NCBI GenBank assembly: GCA_028713895.1
Contig: JAQTNH010000001.1
Span: 307,808-371,807, forward strand
Reading direction: 5' to 3'
Length of the DNA: 64,000 nt
From: Candidatus Nanoarchaeia archaeon
Lineage (GTDB): Archaea > Nanobdellota > Nanobdellia > CSSed11-243R1
In this document: in pieces, positions 56,060-64,000 of the stretch
How positions within the stretch are numbered: the stretch's first letter is position 1
Layout of the letters: the number at the start of each line of letters is the position of its first letter
The notes under the pieces: generated by a model
What the model was told of the DNA's origin: nothing
Database searches by the model: none
What the model saw: only the letters and a program-made list of their open reading frames with translations
Program-made: the position numbers and the translations under genes

Positions 56060-56681
56060 TTTCCACCAGCTTCTTCACATCATTAGGCTTGATTTTGAGC
56101 TTTGAAAAGATTTCGGTTTCAAGATTTTTCCATATAACCAGGTGGGGCTCGTCATCCCCGAGCTTGTATCTTTTCTTCAAATCTTCCATGCGTTCCTGCA
56201 GTGTCACAATCCTGTCGTGCATCACGCGGCTGTCAGCATAGCAGACAATCTTTGCTTCCCATGATGGATTTTTGCTCTTGTTCAGCTCGCTGAATCCGTG
56301 CATTTTGCAGATGTGCCCCAGCTCGGGATATCCCTCTTCTGTGAGAATCTCTTCTGCCTCAACCCAGTGAATGTCCCTGCGCTTCTCAATTATTGTCCTG
56401 CTCTTTGCGATATCATGCAGGAGCGAAGCCATGTCGACAACATTAAGATTCACTTTCTCGCCGGACTTAACCAGCTTTTTTGCGAGAAAGACTGCTACGC
56501 GGTTTACCTGCATGGAATGCGCCAGGATGTTCGGCAATATCCTGTATTTCTCCAAAAGCGCAATCGCCTGTTCGCGATTAGGCAGTTTGAATTCGTTGCT
56601 GAAGCCCTTCGGACTTCGTCCGATTCCTGTGCTGAAATCCCTTGGATTTCGTCCGGCTGTGGGGATTTTCATGTGTACCAC
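56046..56681 (-). CDS. HD-domain hydrolase
   Basis: ILAHSMQVNRVAVFLAKKL...MASLLHDIAKSR...HWVEAEEIL; N-terminus contains in-frame repeat. Confidence 0.82.
   Translation of the reverse strand: MVHMKIPTAGRNPRDFSTGIGRSPKGFSNEFKLPNREQAIALLEKYRILPNILAHSMQVNRVAVFLAKKLVKSGEKVNLNVVDMASLLHDIAKSRTIIEKRRDIHWVEAEEILTEEGYPELGHICKMHGFSELNKSKNPSWEAKIVCYADSRVMHDRIVTLQERMEDLKKRYKLGDDEPHLVIWKNLETEIFSKLKIKPNDVKKLVENEQS
56591..56655. repeat. tandem pair of the 33-bp hairpin repeat (family C) in an HD-domain CDS
   Basis: attcgttgctgaagcccttcggacttcgtccg then attcctgtgctgaaatcccttggatttcgtccg. Confidence 0.85.
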
Positions 56682-57707
56682 TCAAAAGAATTTTGACAGG
56701 CCTGTCTGGCTCTTTTGTTTGTTATTCTCCTCTATCTGATTAAGCTGGGATTCAATGCGCTCAAGGCTGAAGTCGTGCTTGTCAACCATCAGCTTGATGA
56801 CTGATTCCCTGTCAACAGGCTTCCATTCAAGCCTGTATTCATTGGTTGTTTCGGGATTCTTGAACCACTCAAAAATCTTTTCCGCAGGGATATCAAAATC
56901 CCATTTGACATGCTCAAGAACTTTTTTTAATGTGCTGTGCTCTCTTACGAGAGCAAGAGACTTCTTTGGGCCGTAGCCAAGAACGCCGGGGCAGTAGTCT
57001 GTGCCGATAAGCATCGCCATTGTGATTAGCTGCTCCTGATTTATTTCCAGAGATTTCAATGCAGCCGAGAGCTCGATAAGTTCAGGCTTGACTGTTTTGA
57101 AGCCGAGCTTTCCCGGAAGCTTTTTCTTTCCTGTGACTGAGAGGTTTCGCACCAGACGCTTTGAACCGAATACAAGCGAGTCCCAGTCCTGTGATGCGCA
57201 TGCCCAGAAATCGTTTTTGGAAACCATGTGCGCTATCTGCGCTTCGCCTTCGCTTGGAGCGTGCACAGAGGGCACGCCCATTGCATTGAGCAGAGCCTCT
57301 GCATCAGCTATCATGTCGTGGGTAAGGTGCGCTGTCTGCTGCGCATATTTGCGCGCCTCTTCCTCTGTCTTGGCGTGCCTGAGCCTGTATTCCGCTTCTT
57401 CCTTGCGCTTCTTCCGCAGCTCGATTGTGCGCGCCTTGAATTCTGGAGGCTTTCCATCCCAGACATAGCACGGGAAAATGTTTTCCCTGAGAAGATTTGA
57501 TGTGCGGTTGAAAAGCCCTGAGATGTGCGAGGTTATCCTCCCTTTGCTGTCTTTCAAAGGCTCGCCCTGCTTCTCGCCAGTCCAGACAAGGATTGTTGAA
57601 AGAAACTGGTAGGCCCAGTTGTACGCGTCTATGCCTATCCTTTTTCCGGCTAAATTTTTCATTTCAATCGGCTCAACAGGAATGAGCTCGCGCAGGTTTA
57701 CACCCAT
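56682..57707 (-). CDS. fen: flap endonuclease 1
   Basis: GVNLRELIP...RIGIDAYNWAYQFLSTI...MGVPSVHAPSEGEAQIAHM...LIGTDYCPGVLGYGPKK. Confidence 0.96.
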   Translation of the reverse strand: MGVNLRELIPVEPIEMKNLAGKRIGIDAYNWAYQFLSTILVWTGEKQGEPLKDSKGRITSHISGLFNRTSNLLRENIFPCYVWDGKPPEFKARTIELRKKRKEEAEYRLRHAKTEEEARKYAQQTAHLTHDMIADAEALLNAMGVPSVHAPSEGEAQIAHMVSKNDFWACASQDWDSLVFGSKRLVRNLSVTGKKKLPGKLGFKTVKPELIELSAALKSLEINQEQLITMAMLIGTDYCPGVLGYGPKKSLALVREHSTLKKVLEHVKWDFDIPAEKIFEWFKNPETTNEYRLEWKPVDRESVIKLMVDKHDFSLERIESQLNQIEENNKQKSQTGLSKFF

Positions 57708-57760
57708 ATAAAATCATAGTTATGCAAAGTATTTAAGATTAAAGATTTTTGGTTATTAAT

Positions 57761-58669
57761 ATGGTATTGGAGAGCATTATCACCCCTAAAAGCGCACATA
57801 AAGCGCCGCAGATGAATTTTGTGCTGGGTTTCATGTATTCGGCGATTGCAATCGTGCTGGCATTTTTCATATTCCCGTCTGACCCGAGCCTTTCAGTCAT
57901 ATTTCTTACCACGCTCGCAGCGCTGCCATTGCTGATTAATGTATTGACTGACGAGCAGGAAGAGTCCATGGCTGAGCTGAAAGTCAACAACAGGCTTCCG
58001 CTCATTAAAAGCCACCTGGATGTATTCATGGTTTTTGCATGGATGTTCGCAGGATTTCTTGCATGTTTTATCATAGTTTACATATTTTTTCCGCCGAGCT
58101 TTGTCAAAATCATATTTTCGGACCAGATTGAAACAATACAGTCCATCGTCGGGACCAGCGGGTTCTTTACAGGGCCTGCAGCAGAAGTCAGCGGAAACGC
58201 AATAAATTCCGCTGCAGTCACAGCTGAAGAAGGGCTAAAGGTAATCCTGATAAACAATTTCAAGGTGCTCTTATTTGCACTGCTGTTCTCGTTCCTTTAC
58301 GGAGCAGGAGCAATATTCATACTTGCATGGAACGCAAGCATTCTTGCGGTTGCAATGGGCTCGCTTGTCAAGACAAAAATTGCCGCGTTAGGGTCGCTTG
58401 CGGGATTCGGGCTCATAGCTGCATATTTCCAGGCTGGAGGAGTTTCAGCATTAAGATATCTTATCCACGGGATTCCCGAGATAAGCGCTTACTTCTTCGG
58501 AGCTGTAGCAGGGGGCATAATTTCTGCCGCTGTTGTGCGAAGCGATTACAGGGATCCCAAATTTTATGAAATCGTCCTTGATTCGATAGATTTAATAGCA
58601 TTTGCATCACTACTCTTAATAATAGGTGCTCTCATAGAAGTGGGCATTACGCCATTATTTTTTAGCTAG
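57761..58669 (+). CDS. SpoIIM-like (stage II sporulation protein M family) membrane protein
   Basis: NNFKVLLFALLFSFLYGAGAIFILAWNASILAVAMG; YLIHGIPEISAYFFGAVAGGIISAAV. Confidence 0.82.
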   Translation: MVLESIITPKSAHKAPQMNFVLGFMYSAIAIVLAFFIFPSDPSLSVIFLTTLAALPLLINVLTDEQEESMAELKVNNRLPLIKSHLDVFMVFAWMFAGFLACFIIVYIFFPPSFVKIIFSDQIETIQSIVGTSGFFTGPAAEVSGNAINSAAVTAEEGLKVILINNFKVLLFALLFSFLYGAGAIFILAWNASILAVAMGSLVKTKIAALGSLAGFGLIAAYFQAGGVSALRYLIHGIPEISAYFFGAVAGGIISAAVVRSDYRDPKFYEIVLDSIDLIAFASLLLIIGALIEVGITPLFFS

Positions 58670-58686
58670 AAACAGAGGGATGGAAG

Positions 58687-61293
58687 TTGGAAGAAAACAA
58701 AACCACTGAGGAAGAAGTTTCAATTGACGTAAAACACGTAATCGCATGGCTGAGCAGCCACAAAAAAGTCGTCGTGTGGGGGCTGCTGCTTTTAATAATC
58801 GGGCTGGCATTTTTTTCAAGGATACAAAACATACCGCTGCTTGAAGGGAAATACCTTGTAAGCCCTGACGACCCTTACTATTTTTTAAGAGCATCCAACA
58901 CCATTTATGAAACTGGCAGCCTGCCTGAAAATGACACCTTGAGATATTACCCGGACGGGCAGGATACAAAGGCTGAAAACAACTTCATGGCGTATCTTGC
59001 AGGATACTCGCTAAAAGCTGTAAAGATATTTGCGCCGTCTGCAACAATGTTTGACATTGCCGCATGGATGGCTCCGACACTGCTTGTAATCGGGCTTGTT
59101 GGTTTCTTCCTGCTGTCAAGAGAGATATTTGAGGATGACAGGATTGCGCTGATTGCAACAGGCTTCCTCGCGTTTTCATCTGCAATATTTTTCAGGACAA
59201 CAGCAGGCTTCCTTGAGAAGGAGCCTATACTCCTGCCGATGTTCTGCTTTGCAATGCTGTTCTTTGTGATGGCATACAAAAGAACCGGCACGCCAAGGTA
59301 TATCTGGGCTGCCATCGGGGGACTGTTCACTGCGCTTGCAGGATTCGCTTCAGGGCTTTTCGCATTCATCTACCTATACATCGGCTTGTTTGTACTGGCT
59401 GAAGTTGCACTGCAAAAGATGAACAAAGAAAAATTGTTCGTACTTGCAATCTGGTTCGGAGTTACCACCGTAATACTTTCGCTGCTTACAACGAAATATG
59501 GTTCGCTGCTGCAGCCTTTCTCACTGTTTGCACCAATGCAGTTTAAGATTGTGCTTGCCGCATTGGTTATAGCAGCGATATACTGCTTTGTTCCGCAGCC
59601 AAAATCCCTTGGAGCCATACCAAAGGGAGTTTATGCGGTAATGGTCGGGGGGTTGGTGTTATTTGCGGGCGGAATCATCATACTGGGCTTTGACGGGATG
59701 TCAGAAATATTCTCGTCAATCGGGACAAAGTTGCTCAACCCGGCAGGCACTGACAGGATGTCGCTGAGTGTAAGCGAAAACCAGGCGCCAACATTTATTG
59801 GAAGGGGCTGGTGGGGAACATTCGGCGTAAGTTTTGTGATACCAATAGTAAACCAGCCTGTAACGATAGGGATACTGTTCCTGCTGTTCGCTGCAGGAAG
59901 CCTGGTCCTGTTCTACAATGAATTCAAGTTCTCAAAATACAGGTGGATACTGCTGGCTGCTTTTGCACTGTTCATGAGCTCGCTCATCTTTGAAAATATC
60001 GGGAGCAATAATTTCGGGTGGATTGAAATCCTGCTTGGAAACCAGCTGGTTTATACAGGCTTGTTCGCGGGAATCCTCCTTATGTTCCTTTTCCTTGAAA
60101 GGGACAAGGACGAAAAGTTCTCAAAAATAAATTCAATCCTGCTTTTCGTGCTCATGTGGTTCACAGTTTCAACTGTAGCTGCGAACGGAGCAGTAAGGCT
60201 GTTCTTCATGCTTGCGTTCTCGCTCATGCTTATTGCAGCATACTTTGTTGTATGGTGCATTGACAGGATAAAACAGGTTGAGAAATATGCGTGGCTGCAA
60301 TATGTTGTTTACGCAGTTGCAATACTGATAGTAGCAGCAAGCTTTAATGTGGCTTACCAGTCAAACAAGAACATGTATCCAGGGCTTGCAAACTGGTACG
60401 AAGCAACGGGCTGGATTGCAAATAATACAGAACCCTCGGATGTATTCACAAGCTGGTGGGATTACGGATATCTTATACAGACAATGGGCGGACGCGCGAC
60501 TGTGGGAGACCCAGCCAACTTCTATGCAATGCGAAATTATGACATAGGCGGATACCTGTTCAACTCCAAGAATAATTCGGAAGCGCTGAAATTTTTGGAC
60601 AAGTACTCGCAGCCGGATTACCTGCTGATATGCACAGAGGATGTCTTTAAGTTCTACCAGATTGCACGGCTTGGAAGCCTCAGCACACTTTATGGGGAAC
60701 TGCCAGAGGGACAGACGCTGGGAAGGGAAGCTTATTTCTCGTCATATGCCCTGAAGGATGTCAAAAAAATAGTTCCAAACACGATATATGAAAGCGACAA
60801 GTATCCCAGCATAGCCATACTTGAGCCCACATCAGGGCCGAGCCAGCTGCTTGAAACATTCAGGAGCGGTTCAAACCTTTTTGACGGCGACACAACATTC
60901 ATAACAGGCTATCTGGCGCTTTTTGATGAGAACCAGAGCTACGGGCCGCTGCTTGTACAGCTGTATGACAGCCTGACGCAGCGCAGCGAGATTCTTCCTG
61001 CAGGATGCGAATGCATACAAAAACAGGGCTGCTTTGATTTGAACATCAGCAATGCAGCGCCGGTATGCTACATAAATTACAAAAACGGGGCAATATTGAA
61101 TGTGCCGTACAAAGCGCGAAATGTGCTGTTCACTGATTTGTACCTGCTTGACAGGGATGTGCCTGGATTCGAAAAGGTTTACACCAACAGCGTGCCTATG
61201 ACAATTGATTCGATACACGGGCAGGGAACAAATGTCCAAATCTACAAATACAACTACACTGAACTGGAAAATAATCCGGGGAGGTTTGAGTAA
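58687..61293 (+). CDS. aglB: oligosaccharyltransferase STT3/AglB (TTG start)
   Basis: PDDPYYFLRASNTIYE; SWWDYGYLIQTMGGRATVGDPANF; multi-TM. Confidence 0.9.
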   Translation: MEENKTTEEEVSIDVKHVIAWLSSHKKVVVWGLLLLIIGLAFFSRIQNIPLLEGKYLVSPDDPYYFLRASNTIYETGSLPENDTLRYYPDGQDTKAENNFMAYLAGYSLKAVKIFAPSATMFDIAAWMAPTLLVIGLVGFFLLSREIFEDDRIALIATGFLAFSSAIFFRTTAGFLEKEPILLPMFCFAMLFFVMAYKRTGTPRYIWAAIGGLFTALAGFASGLFAFIYLYIGLFVLAEVALQKMNKEKLFVLAIWFGVTTVILSLLTTKYGSLLQPFSLFAPMQFKIVLAALVIAAIYCFVPQPKSLGAIPKGVYAVMVGGLVLFAGGIIILGFDGMSEIFSSIGTKLLNPAGTDRMSLSVSENQAPTFIGRGWWGTFGVSFVIPIVNQPVTIGILFLLFAAGSLVLFYNEFKFSKYRWILLAAFALFMSSLIFENIGSNNFGWIEILLGNQLVYTGLFAGILLMFLFLERDKDEKFSKINSILLFVLMWFTVSTVAANGAVRLFFMLAFSLMLIAAYFVVWCIDRIKQVEKYAWLQYVVYAVAILIVAASFNVAYQSNKNMYPGLANWYEATGWIANNTEPSDVFTSWWDYGYLIQTMGGRATVGDPANFYAMRNYDIGGYLFNSKNNSEALKFLDKYSQPDYLLICTEDVFKFYQIARLGSLSTLYGELPEGQTLGREAYFSSYALKDVKKIVPNTIYESDKYPSIAILEPTSGPSQLLETFRSGSNLFDGDTTFITGYLALFDENQSYGPLLVQLYDSLTQRSEILPAGCECIQKQGCFDLNISNAAPVCYINYKNGAILNVPYKARNVLFTDLYLLDRDVPGFEKVYTNSVPMTIDSIHGQGTNVQIYKYNYTELENNPGRFE

Positions 61294-62333
61294 TGGACAG
61301 CTTCTGGTCGCTTGGAATCGCAATGGCTGCGGCTTTTTTGGGAACGCTTGTGATAACACCCAAATTCATCCGGCTGCTTGAGCTGGAAGGAATAACCGGC
61401 AGGGACATGATGAAAAAAGACAAGCCTGTTGTCGCTGAGATGGGCGCGCCGGTTGTGCTGTTCGGATTTCTCAGCGGGATTTTTATTTTTATTGCAGGGC
61501 ACACGTTCATATCGCACTTCCTTACAACAGAAAACCTGCTGACCATGCTCGCAGTTGTTTCAACAATAATGATAATAACATTTATCGGCGTGCTTGACGA
61601 GCTCACCTGCCTTATAAAAGAAAGGGAGGGCAAGGGCTTGTTCGAGAAGTTCAAGCGCAAGGGGCTGAGCCAGTGGATGCAGTCCATACTGCCGTTTCCA
61701 GCAGCGATTCCGCTGATGGCAATAAGCGCAGGGGTTTCAACAATCAGCATCCCTTTTTTGGGAAACCTAAATCTTGGAATAATTTATCCCCTTGTACTTG
61801 TGCCTATTGCAATTGTCGGCACGAGCAATGCAACAAACATGCTCGCAGGATTCAACGGCATGCAGGCTGGAATGGGAATCGTAATGATGGCTTTCCTCGG
61901 GATATTTGCATACATCAACGGCTCGACAACAGCGCTTGTGCTTGCGCTTGTATTCGCAGCGTCTCTTCTGGCGTTTTGGATTTACAACAGGTATCCTGCC
62001 AAGATATTCCCAGGAGGGCTTGATTATCTTGTGGGAACTATGGTAGGATGCATCGCGATTGTAGGGAACATTGAAAAATTTGCGCTGATTTGCTTTGCAC
62101 CGTGGTTTTTGGAACTGCTTTTGAAAGCACGAAGCGGGTTCAAGGCAGAGAACTTCGGGGTGCTGCAGAAAGACGGGACGCTCAAGGCGCCGTATGAAAA
62201 AAACTATTCACTGCTTCACATCATAATGCATGCCGGCAGGTTCAGGGAATGGCAGGTAAGCGCAATAATGACTGGGATTGTATTTGTGTGGTGCAGCGCA
62301 GTATCGCTCGTATTCTGGCTCAAGCTTGTTTAA
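61293..62333 (+). CDS. UDP-GlcNAc:polyprenyl-phosphate GlcNAc-1-P transferase-like (GT family 4)
   Basis: GRDMMKKDKPVVAEMGAPVVLFGFL; TSNATNMLAGFNGMQAGMG. Confidence 0.88.
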   Translation: MDSFWSLGIAMAAAFLGTLVITPKFIRLLELEGITGRDMMKKDKPVVAEMGAPVVLFGFLSGIFIFIAGHTFISHFLTTENLLTMLAVVSTIMIITFIGVLDELTCLIKEREGKGLFEKFKRKGLSQWMQSILPFPAAIPLMAISAGVSTISIPFLGNLNLGIIYPLVLVPIAIVGTSNATNMLAGFNGMQAGMGIVMMAFLGIFAYINGSTTALVLALVFAASLLAFWIYNRYPAKIFPGGLDYLVGTMVGCIAIVGNIEKFALICFAPWFLELLLKARSGFKAENFGVLQKDGTLKAPYEKNYSLLHIIMHAGRFREWQVSAIMTGIVFVWCSAVSLVFWLKLV

Positions 62334-63552
62334 TAAAGATGTTCTTCAGTTTATAGCCAAACACAACGAACAGAACCGCAGCCAGATAAACAAGATTTGA
62401 GAATACTAATATTTTGGCGACAGCCAGCAGGCTGCCATGCATGAACACTATCAGCGCAGTCTCCAGTACAAAAACTGCAGCCAGGGGGATTAAAAACATT
62501 TTTTTGTCCTGGGCAAGCAGATAGAATGACAGAAGCAATGAAAATGCAAGCAGTATCGAGCTTATGCCAAAAAGCGGGAGAAGTTCAGCAGCCGCAGCAT
62601 ATCCGCTCCCAAAAAACAAGTTAACAAGAAACTTTGAAAAGAATGTGTATGCTACAAAAACACAAACACTCATCAGCGCCATAAGATTAAGGCTGTCCCT
62701 GAGCACGTGTTTATGCTCTTGTTTGGACATATGAAGTTCTGAAATCTTCGGAAACATCACAAAAGCGAGATTGATTGCGACGCAGAACAAAACTTTTCCG
62801 AAAAAAGATGCCAGATTGTAGAACCCCACCAAGTCTGCATTAAAATAATGTTTTACCAAGATTACGTCAATGCTAATCATTGATGTCAGGAACAAAACTG
62901 TCAGCAGTATGGGCCATGAATCCAAGAAAAATTTAAAATTTAAGCTTAAATCTTTTATTGAAAATTTGAGTTTTGTCTGGGGTATGGAGACTATAAACGC
63001 AAATGCATAGCCTGATATGAATGCGCCAACAGCTCCATAAACGCGCAGCCCAAGCAGAACTGCAAGAATGCCTATGCCCAGTTTAACAACAGCATCCACT
63101 ATAATGCTTATGCTCAGATGCCCGAACTTTTGAACTCCCTGGAGGTAACCACGCGTTATTGAAAGCAGGAACAAAAAAGGGAGCAGCAATGCACTGAAAA
63201 TCAAAAGGTATCTGGAATCAAAATGAAAAAACTGGTTTAAAGCATCATTAAACACAAAAAGCAGTGCAAATATTACCGCTGAAAAGACAAGGGTGTTGAA
63301 CGTTATGTTAGATATTTTGGCTTCTAAGTCCTCGAGAGAATTGTTGCCAGAAACCAGTTTTGACACTGCTGTCTGCAATGAGTTCTGAACGATTGCCAGC
63401 AAACTGAAAATGGCTATTATTGTTCCAAAGACGCCAAACTCAGCAGGGGTAAGATGTCTCCCGATTAAAAAATAGAAAATGTATACTATGGCGGCATTGA
63501 TTATTGCTGCGCCTACATACAAAAATCCGTGCTTGAATACCGAACTTTGCAT
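62320..63552 (-). CDS. Wzx-type polysaccharide flippase (MATE/MOP superfamily)
   Basis: MQSSVFKHGFLYVGAAIINAAIVYIFYFLIGRHLTPAEFGVFGTIIAIFSLLA; multiple TM; start chosen downstream of the ORF-track Met. Confidence 0.82.
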   Translation of the reverse strand: MQSSVFKHGFLYVGAAIINAAIVYIFYFLIGRHLTPAEFGVFGTIIAIFSLLAIVQNSLQTAVSKLVSGNNSLEDLEAKISNITFNTLVFSAVIFALLFVFNDALNQFFHFDSRYLLIFSALLLPFLFLLSITRGYLQGVQKFGHLSISIIVDAVVKLGIGILAVLLGLRVYGAVGAFISGYAFAFIVSIPQTKLKFSIKDLSLNFKFFLDSWPILLTVLFLTSMISIDVILVKHYFNADLVGFYNLASFFGKVLFCVAINLAFVMFPKISELHMSKQEHKHVLRDSLNLMALMSVCVFVAYTFFSKFLVNLFFGSGYAAAAELLPLFGISSILLAFSLLLSFYLLAQDKKMFLIPLAAVFVLETALIVFMHGSLLAVAKILVFSNLVYLAAVLFVVFGYKLKNIFIKQA

Positions 63553-63622
63553 GGTAACCCTAACAAAAAAGTCATTTAAATAGTTGGTTAAATTTATATA
63601 ACCCAGCCATCTTTTTAGAGGA

Positions 63623-64000
63623 ATGGAAACCAAAATATTCGATGAATTGTTAAAACATAAATACGAAATACTGCTCGGAGTCATTGTTATTGTTTCCCTG
63701 TTTGTCGGCATCAAATATATAGGCATTGACAGCGTGTGGCCGGATGAAGCGTTTTATGCCTGGAATGGATACCAGCTCGTAAGAGAACCTTTCCAGATAA
63801 CTGACGAGATGTTAAAAACCCCTTTGTATGTTCCTTTTCTGCTCATAGGACTCCTAAGCATTTTTGTGGATAAACTCATAGCTGCAAAACTGACAGTGCT
63901 GCTGTTCAGCATTGTCGGCATAATCGCCACGTATTATATAGGAAAAATGCTGAAGAATGAACTTGTGGGAATCATAGCTGCAGGTTTTATGGCTTTCAAT
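63623..64000 (+). CDS. GT39/ArnT-like membrane glycosyltransferase, partial (runs off right edge)
   Basis: METKIFDELLKHKYEILLGVIVIVSLFVGIKYIGIDSVWPDEAFYAWNGYQLVREPF; TATA-like tttatataa upstream. Confidence 0.7.
   Translation, partial: METKIFDELLKHKYEILLGVIVIVSLFVGIKYIGIDSVWPDEAFYAWNGYQLVREPFQITDEMLKTPLYVPFLLIGLLSIFVDKLIAAKLTVLLFSIVGIIATYYIGKMLKNELVGIIAAGFMAFN

Noticed and set aside
1-64000. tRNA/rRNA genes, prophage and IS transposases
   Set aside because: Looked for T-loop consensus GTTCRANNC with acceptor pairing, integrase/transposase motifs and rRNA segments; none convincing by eye.

Overview
This 64 kb window looks archaeal, probably from a DPANN-type lineage (inferred from TATA/BRE-like promoters, archaeal ribosomal/Sec/FtsZ gene order, FEN1, STT3 and class III signal peptides). 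From left to right it contains: an L10-L1-L11-NusG-SecE-FtsZ block interrupted by foreign-looking genes; FKBP, an Alba-like protein and a ferredoxin; an ~18 kb minus-strand archaeal type IV pilus-like locus with about twenty pilin-like proteins, a fused FlaJ/TadC-type membrane protein and a FlaI/TadA-type ATPase; a divergent ~9 kb block of coiled-coil proteins and tandemly duplicated membrane proteins; CysS; an RHH/PIN pair; an Fe-S/thiolation neighbourhood (SufS, IscS, IscU, two ThiI-related ORFs); surface proteins (beta-helix, PEF-CTERM-like); a COG1964-type radical SAM protein; FEN1; and an N-glycosylation block (STT3, GlcNAc-1-P transferase, flippase, GT39). The most unusual signal is a set of short hairpin elements placed immediately after stop codons. 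At each site the last codons plus stop of the host gene are duplicated on the far side of the element (TadC with an exact 77 bp period, NusG, ferredoxin, FtsZ). Related copies sit in frame inside other coding regions. A good C/D-box sRNA candidate (about 35870-35940) and a 157-nt unassigned structured RNA candidate (39054-39210) are also present. Identifications were made by eye; no database search was run.
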